Part shown: piece by piece, positions 13,867-26,400 of the stretch
Numbering within the stretch: the stretch's first letter is position 1
How the letters are laid out: the number at the start of each line of letters is the position of its first letter
DNA from: Mytilisepta virgata
Taxonomy: Eukaryota > Mollusca > Bivalvia > Mytilida > Mytilidae
Length of the DNA: 64,000 nucleotides
Direction: 5' to 3'
Assembly: GCA_028015205.1 (NCBI GenBank)
Contig: JAPWFG010000015.1
Span: forward strand, 1,426,001-1,490,000
Made by a program: the position numbers and the translations under genes
Notes under the pieces: generated by a model
Seen by the model: only the letters and a program-made list of their open reading frames with translations
Database searches by the model: none
Told to the model about the DNA's origin: nothing

Positions 13867-14259
13867 GGATGTTCGCTGCTCAGTTTCAAAATAAAAGCTT
13901 TTCATAACACTGGTAAATATTGATAGTGGATTAATAAAGGAACTAAAAGAGCAAAAAAAAAAACTATAGGTCCATGTGCTTGTTTTCGAGATACAAGCCA
14001 TTGAAAATTTGGCAGGAAAAATATGCTCTCTTGATTCTACATATCTTTATCATTGACAAGTTTTATTTTTCAAATACCATTAAATAATAACAAGGATTTT
14101 ATAAGATTTTTACAAAATGGCTTATTATTCTGCATGCAAAAGATTTGTGAAAAGAAAAATGAGTGTTAGCGTGAAAAATAATTTATGGCATTCAAATGGA
14201 TAAAACCATATGATTCTGAAAATCTGACAAAAATTCAAAAACATGACCAGCGAACATCC
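13867..14259. mobile_element. MITE inserted at TTAA, GGATGTTCGCTG termini
   Basis: The left end (C/T)TAA|GGATGTTCGCTGCTC pairs with the right end GACCAGCGAACATCC|TTAA. It is 393 bp long. The minus-strand reading frame at 13801-14001 overlaps this element and is not a gene. Confidence 0.8.
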
Positions 14260-14879
14260 TTAACGGCACATTTCATTTTTAATTCATGCTTTAATGGATT
14301 CATATAAATGAAGTAGTTTGTATGCAATTTTAAATGCTCATTGTCAGTAATATGTATGAGGTATCTCAGTTAAGAGTAGATTGTGGGACAGTTTTGGTAA
14401 TTAGGTAAAATTATAAATAAAAATATAAAAACAGGGTGATTTTTGCTTTGGGTCTTCTACTTATATTTCCCCTATCCCCACAATCATATAAGGACAATAC
14501 CAAAAACTAACTTGCTTCCTGTTTACATCGTGTTTGGGATTTATCCAAAAATTTCCAACTTTTAACTGATGATGCCTATATATATGATATATTTGTTTGT
14601 TTTGTATAAATGTTTTTGAATGTGCAGAAAGTACTTACGACATCAAATTATTCATATTCATAATAAAATTATGATACTTATTAACTTTCAGTTCTCTGTT
14701 GCTGACCATATCCATCAAAATGTTATGTATTGTCTTGATAAAGGTATTTTCGGTATTCTCAATAATGCCAACCCCTCCATTTGAATCCCCTATTTTTTTA
14801 GTCTTATTTTCTTGTCCTGTAGTACATGTATTTTCCAACACAAAAATTATTTTAGTTTAGGTCTAAGGTCATTTAATGT

Positions 14880-14995
14880 GTATCTCCCTTGTCCAATACT
14901 CGAGAATTTCCAGCTCCTTTTTAGTTGAACTTCGGCTATCTCGAACCCAGTCCCATGGTACCTTGCACTTCCGAGATAGATTCAACTGTATTTTT
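14880..14995. mobile_element. Possible truncated DNA-transposon end
   Basis: Contains paired motifs GGCTATCTCGAAC and CCGAGATAGATTCAACTG|TA, which resemble the terminal and subterminal repeats of pogo/Tigger-like elements. No second terminus was found, so this is a weak call. Confidence 0.35.
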
Positions 14996-15675
14996 AAAGT
15001 ATTAACACAGACTAGCTGTTTTCTGCTGTTTGGTCGGGTTGTTGTCTCTTTGACACATTCATCATTTCCATTCTCTGTTCTAACACAGACTAGTGATATA
15101 TCAACATTAGCATGGAATTGAAAGATTTGTTGTGCTACACAGAGACTGTGCATTTTGTTGTGTTGATATAGGGTGGTCACCATTTTACAGAAGTTTGGAA
15201 AATTACATGTGTATTTTTAGTTTTTATTGTGTCATGTGTAGCAGTGTAAGCACAAAGGGATCACTTAATTCACACTTTCCTCCATCTTAAAACTTGTGAA
15301 TAAATTTGCATGAAACACTCAGGGAATCTTCCATGAAACACTCGGGGGAATCTTCAGTAACTAATGTGCACCTTCTATTTAATTTTTTAATTAGAATGAT
15401 TTCAGCAAAATTATTTTTGGGTTTATTTCATCAAATCCTGAAACTAAAGTTTGTTCATTTTAAGTACTTAATAAAAATTTCCTTACTTTAGGGTGGACAT
15501 TGCCATCTGCAACTTGTTAAAAAATGATTGATTGGAGCAGGTGCCACACACATTCCCTGAAACATTCATATTCATGCTGGTTGAGGAATATTTGGAGAAC
15601 AATCAACCCTTGGCAGAAAATCTGGCAATCCTTGTTAATTAAGATTGGAATCAAATAGAACAAAGGCAACACAAA

Positions 15676-16687
15676 GCGTGGCATCCCCTCACCGTGAAAA
15701 CATTTGACCTTGAAAATTGTACATGTATAAATATTTTCTTGTCAGTTGATTTTTGACCTGGAAAAACAATATTCTTGTAGATTCTGATACGTATTATCCT
15801 CAGTTTTCGCAAATTGTGGCTTAAATGCATCTGAGGAAATATTGAGCCTAGAATGTTGAAAAGATAAATTCTGGAAAGATAGGCAGTAGCATTATAATAT
15901 CACCTTTTCAACACTGAACTCATGACCATCCCATCAAAATCTTTAGGCATTTAGATCTTGATAAATTTTAAACTTTGTATAAAGTTAGGTAAAAGTCCAT
16001 TGAGAGCTGTTGATTCTTAAGTGTTCACAAGTATGTTACAAATAGTGACCCTGTGACCTTGACCTTTAACTTTGAAAATCAACCGCTCCAGAGTTTCTTA
16101 TGGATTAAGTGGTATGTTGTTGGACTTAAGTATCTACCAAGTTTGGTCAAAATCCATTGAAGGATGTTGCTTCTAGAGTTCACAAGGGTGTAAAAAACTT
16201 AAAAGTTCCACTGTGACCTTTGACCTATAACCCCTATGACCTTGAAAATCAATAGGGTTCTAGATATTATAAGGACTAAGTATGTGCCAAGTTTGGTCAA
16301 AATACCTTGAAGGATGTTGAGTCTAGATTGTTCACAAGGATGTTACAGATGGGTGTAAAGAATTTATAAACTCCACTGTGACCATGAAAATCAATAGGGT
16401 TCTAGATATTCATAAGGACCAAGTATGTGCCAAGTTTAGTCAAAATCCCTTGAAGCATGTTGAGTCTAGAGTGTTCACAAGTTTGTTATGAATGGGTGTA
16501 AATAATTTACGTTCCACTGTGACATTGACCTTGAAAATCAATAGGGTTCTAGATATTCATAAGGACTAGGTTTGCGCTAAGTTCGGTAAAAATCCCTTAA
16601 AGAATGTTGAGTCTAAGTGTTCACAAAGAGTGTTACGGGCGGTAGCGTTACTGTATCCCCTCGCAACTTTGTTGGCGAGGGGATAAT
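15676..16687. mobile_element. Tandem-unit element with CCCCTC inverted ends
   Basis: Starts near GGCATCCCCTCACCGTG and ends near GGCGAGGGGATAATTA, so the termini are inverted. The core holds several diverged ~160 bp units containing TGTTGAGTCTAGAGTGTTCACAAG and TAGGGTTCTAGATATT, with CAAGTTTGGTCAAAATCC between them. The architecture matches the other pearl-like elements in this window, but the terminal sequence is different. Confidence 0.6.
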
Positions 16688-18514
16688 TAACAAATGATCC
16701 AAGTTGAATATGAACTCCAAGTTTACAGCCAAATGTTAATCTGTATCAGAAGTGTGACCTACTTTCTAGCACACTGGGCTACCAAGGCCTCTACAATATA
16801 AAGAATAATTCTTTAAATTTTGAATAATTTAATAAATCCCAGTGTTAGCAAGACATCATACATTTGTATCATTTTCTGTCGTACATTTTTGTCAGATACT
16901 GTAAAAAAAAAAACAATACTGAACTCATAGCTGTAAAATTACATGTAAAGAAATCTGCTGCTTTGAGATTTTAGTCAAAATATGGAAAATAATTCATACA
17001 TAATTTTTTTCCATTTGAACACGGAAACTAAAATAATTTTTGGACTACTACATGTAGTTTATCGTTTTTTTTTTTCTCTGAATGAAATAGCTACGTATTA
17101 AAATGATATTTCATTATGAATGTTACATGTTATATTTGTTAACAAGATGCTGAACAATAATGGTGAAAATTTTGTCAAAAAGATTATCAATGGAAAATGT
17201 TTGTTTATTACATGTGCATGTATGAATGGATAATTACATAATGGTAAATTCCCTTTACTAAAATTAAAGTACTATAAGATATTAGATAAAATACATTACA
17301 AGTCTTATTCATCAAAGACATAGACAATATACCCTGTATACCATTATTGAGATTTCTTTTCTACTATTTATTTTCAAAAACATTATTCAAACTTAAAAAT
17401 GCTGGTTTTATTCAAAACAAGTGATCCCAGGAAAGAACATTCACCCTTAAAAAAATGACTTGTAGTGAACTAAATACAAACACAACATAAGTCAGGGTAA
17501 AATAATATAACTTTTGGACGTTGGAACAATCAAATTAGTTTGACACAACTGATGTATAAGACGCATGCATGTATAATCAGTGTTAAATTTACTTGGAATA
17601 AATGGGCAAAAATTTGTGTCCGGTGAGAAATTTCGACATATGCATGATATTTGAATAAAGAGTGTTTGACAAAAACAAGTTCGACTGTATAACAATATGT
17701 TTCACAGCAGAATGGGCATAATGTACAAATACATTTACATGTAATTACATCTAATGCAACAAATTAATCAAAATGTAATTAGTTACAAATTTAATAAACA
17801 TGATTGCCATCACGAAAAAAGAAAACTAGTAATTTGACAAAAATAAATCTAGTTCCATTAATTACATTTAGAAAACATCTGCAACAAAACTGACCCCATG
17901 ATCTAATGGAAACAATACATGTATGACCAAATTCCTTCCCCTTGAATATCATTAATCATTATATTGTAGAAGCATTTGTTTTCATGGATTTAAATTTTCA
18001 TAGTTAACCAAAAACTTGTTTCACTGATATCAAATTTTGTGATTGTCTAATTTTGGGTGTGATAACACATAAGGAATTATGTGTTTTATTTATACAAAAT
18101 GCAATTCCTGATTCTCTGCTAATACCAGAAAACCATGAAAATTGGTATGAAACTAAAAATAATGAATCATCAGTATATGGATAAAATAAAATGCACCGAA
18201 CAAAACATCTATTTAATATTTAACTCCCTGTCAAATTATCTCAACAATATGTTTACCTGTTGTGAAAATAATATGGAAAATTAGAAATACAAAATGTACA
18301 TGTATCTAGTATTTTGCCAAAGACAATTAAAACTAATATAACCCTCCAAGCAGGTATGTAAACAAAAGCCAAAATTTTATTTTGAAATTTCAAAGCTCAC
18401 TATCTATCAAATTTATAACTACATTTATATGACATACTAAATTACTACCTTTATAGTGAAAATAAGGGCAAGGACAAATTTTTGGCCCAGTTGCATGTAA
18501 TGCGTATCCAACTT

Positions 18515-18990
18515 ATAGTATGGTGAATGTTGGATGGGTTGGCTGGTACCTGGTTTTTTCAACTCCTCCTACAGTTTTTAAAACCGAGATCTCTGAGACT
18601 GCCGAATGTTTATGGACATACTGAGGATCTGCACGAAGGAGTATAATTATTTCCAGATTTCCAATGTTGTGGAATTAAGTAATTCTTTGCAACAAATGAT
18701 GTGAATGGAGGGTACCAATCTTGTGTAATCAATTCCTCCTGCAGCTTTCAACTCAATCTTTGAAATTTTGCAGAATATTTACAATCATATTGAAGTCGTG
18801 CATACAGATGTAGTATGCCATCTGAAGAAAATTTTCCATGTTGTGGAAAAAATTATATTACCCAGACATTTTTTTTACAATGTTTGTTCTTGCATGTCAC
18901 ATTGTTATTGTTACTGGTAATCATGAACCTTCCCAGGGTATGGGATTCATATTACATGTAATAATTTCATACACATTAAATGCAACCCAG
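18515..18990 (+). repeat. Dispersed repeat family B, copy 2
   Basis: Matches the 10.0-10.5 kb repeat by TATAGTATGGTGAATGT, CAACTCCTCCTACAGTTTT and TGTGTAATCAA(C/T)TCCTCC. It is intergenic. The small reading frame at 18838-19098 overlaps it and is rejected. Confidence 0.65.
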
Positions 18991-20466
18991 CCTATTGAGT
19001 CTTTGACCAATATTTTTTTAATGCTAAGGTTGTTATTTATGTTTTTTGCATTTGATGATCAAGTTGACCTACATGTAGTAAGTTCATTGAAAAGATAAGT
19101 TGAGTAGTTATTGAGATTATCCTGGTTTTCAGTACACACTGAAATTGATTCTACATGTAAATGTAATTTAACGGGGAAAAAAAAACAGCGGTGGATTGAG
19201 ATGAAAATCTAAAAATTATTTGATCATGACTTACATGTAGTTTCATATTCAATAAGTACATAAATAAAAAATAAATAAACACATCTGACCAAATGGAGAG
19301 GTCATAGTATAAATAATTATACACGTACAATGAACAATCTTAATTTCATAAACATACCCATAACATTTTCAAATAATATCATACCGCATACACAAAATAT
19401 ACAAATACATTGGTGTTCAAAAAATACATGTGTAATGTAAAGCACTTTGTATTGGTGATCTTCCAATTTTTGTCTTGGAATACATTGTAAATCCATGAAT
19501 TGAAAAACGTGACAAAATATTAAAAATTTCATCACCCTACTTCTTGGAAGTATCAAAATGATCAATGGTCTTGAACAGGACACTCAAGGAACCTCACCTT
19601 AGAATAAATGACAAAGTTTTATCACTACTGTATGAGTTTTGCATATAACGGCCTAAATGATTCTTATTATGGTCTGACTGTAGTCCAAATTGTCCACGCA
19701 CCGAGTTGACCTGTATTTTTCTGATTGGATTATTTCCCTTTGTTATTGATAAAAAAATATGGGGGCTTGGTTTTATTTCCATTAATATAAGAGTCACAAG
19801 TTTCCTCAAAATATGCTACCATTCGATTTTGACCATTGAAATTCATCAGTCAATAGATTAGAATTATAGGGAACTCAAAAATTCACTTTTGACACAAGTT
19901 CAGGCACCTAAACAATTTGTAGGGTAACTCAAACATCACTTTTGACAAGAGATAAGGCAAATTCAAACTCTAGAAGGTGACTTCTTATTGAAAAGCCCAG
20001 CAGTGTGAGCCCTGGAAAAAGTGTTTGCAGGAAGTGCCATTGTTTCAAATTTTGTCATAAAACACCAAGAAAAGTTAGGCGAAATAACAGTCTTCTATTT
20101 TTTGTGATCCGAGAGAGTCTTAAAATTCATCATGTAATTTGCTGACAGTTACTAGGTGTTACTAACCATGATGTGTGAGCATTTCACCACAATGAGTTAT
20201 AAATAAAGAACTGCTTTAAATTTTGTGATGTTACTTTGATCAACCGCAAATATCCCTACCTAACACGTATCAGCTGCAAAGCACAACAACAGGTTTTGAG
20301 CTCATGAACATTTTGCACGAGCAAACAAACTAACTTATTTAATTACTGACTGAAATGATTTCTACAAACATGGTTACAAAATTGCATCACAAGGTTTATA
20401 ACCTGATTAACAGCACTAACAAAATACACATTACTTATAACCTGAGAACTGTCACAACAACAACAT

Positions 20467-23400
20467 TTAAACATTTTGTCTGTGATAAAAAAGAACATAT
20501 GGAGTCCCTAACAATGATCCATCTTCTCCCTTCAGCATGCTACAGAACTTCCCCTCCGGAAAGACCTTAATAGATTCGTCATCACATTCAAGCCAACAAT
20601 CCTCATACTTCTGTGACGGTATTGATACAAATCTAGACAAATTTCCACGTTGTGATGTCTGTGTAGAACCTGACAAAGCTCTCTGAGACTGAGAATTGAA
20701 GGCACTAAGCGAGTTTTTATTAAATGCTTGAGATCTTGCTGCTGAAGAACAGTAATTGTTTGATCCTGAGGATGAGGACCCCTGTACTAGATTGGAATGC
20801 ACTCTTACATATGCCAGATAATGTCCTGATGTCAAGGTCACTCCTGCATGTGCTATAACAGCATACAGTCTGTACCTGGGTAATAAAGTATCAAACATTA
20901 GAAAAAAATGGATATTTCTGCAAAAAAAGTAATTGATGAAAACTTCTTACAGAGCAACATATTTTTGCTGGATTTGCCAATAAAATACTGTAAATTCAGA
21001 AATTATTGTGTGCATTTATTATTGCGATTTTGTCATTTTAGACCAAAATGTGATTTTAATTTTTGCGATATTGAGAAAAATTCCTATTCATTCATATAAA
21101 AAATTCCAAAATGCGAATTTAAATTATTGCGATTACAACCTGTCGCATTTTTCGCAATCATAAAAACATCGAAATAATTTCCGAATTTACAGTACACATT
21201 TACTGATTTGTATGTATATTGCAGTAGATCTAAAGTCATAGATAAGAACTTTTAAAGTTTTTTAATAATATCACTATTATTGAACTTCTGCTCAGTTTCA
21301 TTCAATAAAGTTTCTTCAAGAACTTAATAATTTATTGAAATATCCTTAAAACTGAGTATTTGTTCCATGTAAACCTATACAGTTGTAACCATAAGAATAC
21401 CAAAGCTTTATAATGTTGAAGAAAATCTCTTGATATAATATAGTATAACAGGTACATGTATAAGCAAAAAAAAAAAATTGTTTGAATTCTGAATCAGCAC
21501 TGAACGGGAAATTTTATACTGTCCAAAACCTCAGTAAGATACATTATCAGTCTACATTTAAAATTACTTCAAATGTTTGTACAAAGAAGCAGCATTTCAC
21601 TGTATTCACTTAAATGGACTGGGGTTGTCTCCCTTAGATTACTATCAGAATATGTTAACTTATTTTGAATTTATGCATAAATTATTTATGTATGTACTTT
21701 TCTTCTACAAATGTATGCTTCTGTCACACGGTTTGAATAATTATGTTCATACAACGAGTTTCTAATAAATAGATTTTGATTTATTTAAAGTATAAGAAAT
21801 GAGATTTCAATCTGACAATAAAGTGATTTTTATTTGTCACTGCTCGGAGCAGCTTGCCCAATGTATCTTGCTAAACTAAAAATCTGTTAAAAAAATTTAG
21901 GTCAAGGACAGCAATGTCTTATAAACAGAAGAAAAAATGGTCATTAAAGTACAAACCTATGATCAGATCTACAACAAGGTCGAGGACACTTGTGTCTCAT
22001 ACAAGGTAGTAACAGAGGTATTTTTATGTGGTCATTTATCTTGGTTACATATCCAAATATCCTGAAAGACATAAAGGGTTTGTTAGACACAACTAGTAAC
22101 TTAGTCCATGACTTGTTGATTCAATTTCGATTTAAAAAAAAAAATGCACTAAAAGTTTTTGGGTTACAAATATTGCTTTTTCTTATATTTATTAACAAAA
22201 CAACAAATTAAAACACACACAATAATCAGAAATAAAAATCAATTAAAAAAACATTCTTCCTCATTCTATCATGAAAACCAAAATTAGTTAACAACAAGAG
22301 TGGACACACTATATGTCTCGTCTGAGTATGCACATGGACAAAGAATAATAATTATTTGATACCCGACATTTTGCAAGTCAAAGGAAAATGCATTAAAATA
22401 AATTGAGGTCAAGGTCAAAAGGCAGGCGTCATACCGACATGTATCCACTAAGAACTATCTAATGACCAAATATGGTAGGTTAATGTATTAAAAGTTGCTG
22501 AGAAATGGACCTAATCTGGAAATTGTGACAAGGTCACTCAAGCATGCATTTGAGGTCAAGGTCCCAAGCCAGGTGTCAGACTGGCATGTACCCACTAAGA
22601 CCTATCTATTGACCAAATATGGTGGGTCTAGGTATTACAGTTGCTGAAAAAAGGATTTAACCATGAAAAGTGACAAAGTCACTCAAGCATGTAATTGAGG
22701 TCAAGGTCCCAAACCAGGTGTCAGACTGACATGTACCCACCAAGAACTATCAATTGACGAAATATGGTGGGTCTAGGTATTACAGTTGCTGAGAAATGGA
22801 CTTAACCACGACAAAGTGACAAAGTCACTTAAAGATGAAATTGAGGTCAAGGCCCCAAGCCAGGTGTCAGACTGGTATGTACCCCCCAAGAACTATCTAT
22901 TGACCAAATATGGTAGGTCTAGGTATTCTATTTTCTGAATAATGGACTTAACCACCAAAATGCGCAGATAACTCAAACTGGCATGTACCCACTAAGAACT
23001 ATCTATAGACCAAATATGGTTGGCCTAGGTATTACAGTTGCTGAGAAATGGATTTAACCCCAAAACTTGGATGCAAAATTTAAATTCATGTTTATGAAGT
23101 CAGTGAACCGTCGCCGCCGGAAAGTAATACCTATATCTCGGCGCAGGCGAGACAATGATTATGTTCTATGCTACAAATATCTTTTTTAGCTCACCTGGCC
23201 AAAGGCCATGTGAGGTTTTGCCATCACTTTTCGTCCATCGTCCGTCGTCCGTCCGTCGTAAACTTTTCATTCAAACATCTTCTCCTCAGAAACCATTTGG
23301 CCAATTCCAACCAAACTTTGCATGAGTGGTGTATGGAAGGTCCTCAACAAAGTTTCCTCATTTAGTTCTGATTGGTCAAGAAACATGGCCACCAGAGGCA

Positions 23401-26400
23401 ATTCTTGTTTCTGATTGGCTGATTTTCAAAAATCTTCTCCTCTGAAACGGCTGGGCAGATTGGATCGAGGCTTCATAGGAATGATATATGACATGTCCTC
23501 CACAAACGATCCTCATTTTATATTGATCCGATGAAAAACATGGCCACTGTTGCTAAAAATAGAACATAGGCGTAAATTGCTGTTTTTTGCTTATAACTCA
23601 AAAACTGTTACAGATATCGAAAATCTGACATAAGGGTAAAATTGATCAGCATGACAAGATCTACCTACCCTGAGATTTTGAAGGAAATTCCAAAACCCAT
23701 TTAGGAGTTATTGCCCTTTTTTCATCAAATTTTCAAAATTGTAACATTTTTTGTCATTTATCTCCAAAACTAAATTTGAAAAATGTTTCCCATGTTGAGA
23801 TCTACCTACTCTGAAATTTTAAAGGAAATCCCAAAACCCATTTAGGAGTTGTTGCCCTTTTTTTGTCAAATTTTCAAAATTTTTTCATTCAAAAATCTTC
23901 TCCTCTGAAACCGCTGGGCCGATTGGTTTGAAACTTAATAGGAATGATCTATGACATGTCCTCCACAAACGATCCTCATTTTATATTGATCCGATGAAAA
24001 ACATGGCCACTGTTGCTAAAAATAGAACATAGGGGGTAAATTGCTGTTTTTTAGCTCACCTGGCCAAAGGCCATGTGAGCTTTTGCCATCACTTTTCGTC
24101 CGTCGTCCGTCCGTCCGTCCGTCTGTCCGTCCGTCCGTCGTAAACTTTTCATTCAAAAATCTTCTCCTCTGAAACCGCTGAGCCGATTGGTTTGAAACTT
24201 TATAGGAATGATCTATGACATGTCCTCCACAAACGATCCTCATTTTATATTGATCCGATGAAAAACATGGCCACTGTTGCTAAAAATAGAACATAGGGGT
24301 AAATTGCTGTTTTTTGCTAATAACTCAAAAACCGTTACAGATATCGAAAATCTGACATGGGGTAAAATTGATCAGCATGACGAGATCTACCTACCCTGAA
24401 ATTTTGAAGGAAATTCCAAAACCCATTTAGGAGTTATTGCCCTTTTTTCGTCAAATTTTCAAAATTTTAACATTCAAAAATCTTCTCCTCTGAAACCGCT
24501 GGGCCGATTGGTTTGAAACTTAATAGGAATGATCTATGACATGTCCTCTACAAACGATCCTCAATTTATTTTGATCTGACGTAAGACATGGCTGTCGCAG
24601 CTAAAAATAGAATATAGGGGTGGATGTGTTGTTTTTGGCTTATAACTTAAAAACCGTTACAGATATCAAAAATCTGACAGGGGTAAAATTGATCAGCATG
24701 ACGAGATCTACCTACCCTGAAATTTTGAAGGAAATTCCAAAACCCATTTAGGAGTTATTGCCCTTTTTTCGTCAAATTTTCAAAATTTTAACATTCAAAA
24801 ATCTTCTCCTCTGAAACCGCTGGGCTGATTGGTTTGAAACTTAATAAGAATGATCTATGACATGTCCTCTACAAACGATCCTCAATTTATTTTGATCTGA
24901 CGTAAGACATGGCTGTCGCAGCTAAAAATAGAATATAGGGGTGGATGTGTTGTTTTTGGCTTATAACTTAAAAACCGTTACAGATATCAAAAATCTGACA
25001 GGGTAAAATTGATCAGCATGACAAGATCTACCTAACCTGAAATTTTGAAGGAAATTCAAAAACCCGTTTAGGAGTTATTGCCCTTTTTTTGTCAAATTTT
25101 CAAAATTTAACATTTTTCGTCATTTATCTCCAAAACTATTTGAGATAGAAGTGAAATGTAAATTTGAAAAATGTTTGCCATGTTGAGATCTACATACCCT
25201 GAAATTTTAAAGGAAATCCCAAAACCCATTTAGGAGTTATTGCCCTTTTTTTGTCAAATAAATTTTCACTGAACAGTTGAACCAATTGCAACAAACTTGG
25301 TCAAATAGTTGATTAATTGTCCAATGAAAACCAGACTCCAGGTGAGCGATACAGGCTCTGGTGAGCCTCTTGTTGCTAATAACTCAAAAACCGTTACAGA
25401 TAACGAAAATCTGACAGGGATAAAATTTATCAGCATGACGAGATCTACCTACCCTGAAATTTTGAAGGAAATTCCAAAACCCATTTAGGAGTTATTGCCC
25501 TTTTTTCGTCAAATTTTCAAAATTTTAACATTCAAAAATCTTCTTTGCTGAAACCGCTGGGCCGATTGGTTTGAAACTTAATAGGAATGATCTATGACAT
25601 GTCCTCTACAAAAGATCCTCAATTTATTTTGATCTGACGTAAAACATGGCTGTCGTAGCTAAAAATAGAATATAGGGGTGGATGTGTTGTTTTTGGCTTA
25701 TAACTTAAAAACCGTTACAGATATCGGAAATGTGACATGGGTTAAAATTGATCAGCATGAAGAGATCTACCTACCCTGAAATTTTGAAGGAAATTCCACA
25801 ACCCGTTTAGGAATTATTGCCCTTTTTTCATCAAATTTTCAAAATTTTAACATCTTTCGTCATTTATTTCCAAAACTATTTGAGATAGAAGTGAAATGTA
25901 AATTTTAAAAATGTTTGCCATGTTGAGATCTACCTACCCTGAAATTTTAAAGGAAATCCCAAAACCCATTTAGGAGTTGTTGCCCTTTTTTTGTCAAATT
26001 TTCAAAATTTTTTCATTAAAAAATCTTCTCCTCTGAAACCGCTGGGCCGATTGGTTTGAAACTTAATAGGAATGATCTATGACATGTCCTCTACAAACGA
26101 TCCTCAATTTATTTTGATCTGACATAAAACATGGCTGTGGTAGCTAAAAATAGAATAAAGGGGTGCATGTGTTGTTTTAGGCTTATAACTTAAGAACCGT
26201 TTCAGATATCAAAAATCTGATGGGGTAAAATTGATCAGCATGATAAGATCTACCTAACATGAAATTTTGAAGGAAATCCCAAAACCCGTTTAGGAGTTAT
26301 TGCCCTTTTTTCGTCAAATTTTCAAAATTTAACATTTTTCGTCATTTATCTCCAAAACTATTTGAGATAGAAGTGAAATGTAAATTTGAAAAATGTTTGC

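Larger units (their letters stand above)
10635..20466. other. Convergent intergenic interval between GULP1 and USP1
   Basis: Holds the GULP1 3' UTR at the left and the USP1 3' UTR at the right. Candidate AATAAA signals for GULP1 occur at 11384 and about 11907; which is used cannot be decided. No reading frame here shows a recognisable domain. The supportable content is the TTAA-type MITEs at 13493 and 13867, the tandem-unit element at about 15676-16687, and the family B repeat at about 18515. The rest is AT-rich unique-looking DNA. Confidence 0.65.

Noticed and set aside
24016..24243. Minus-strand frame rich in GRTDGRTDG
   Set aside because: It is a translation of the CCGT microsatellite inside a pearl-like element.
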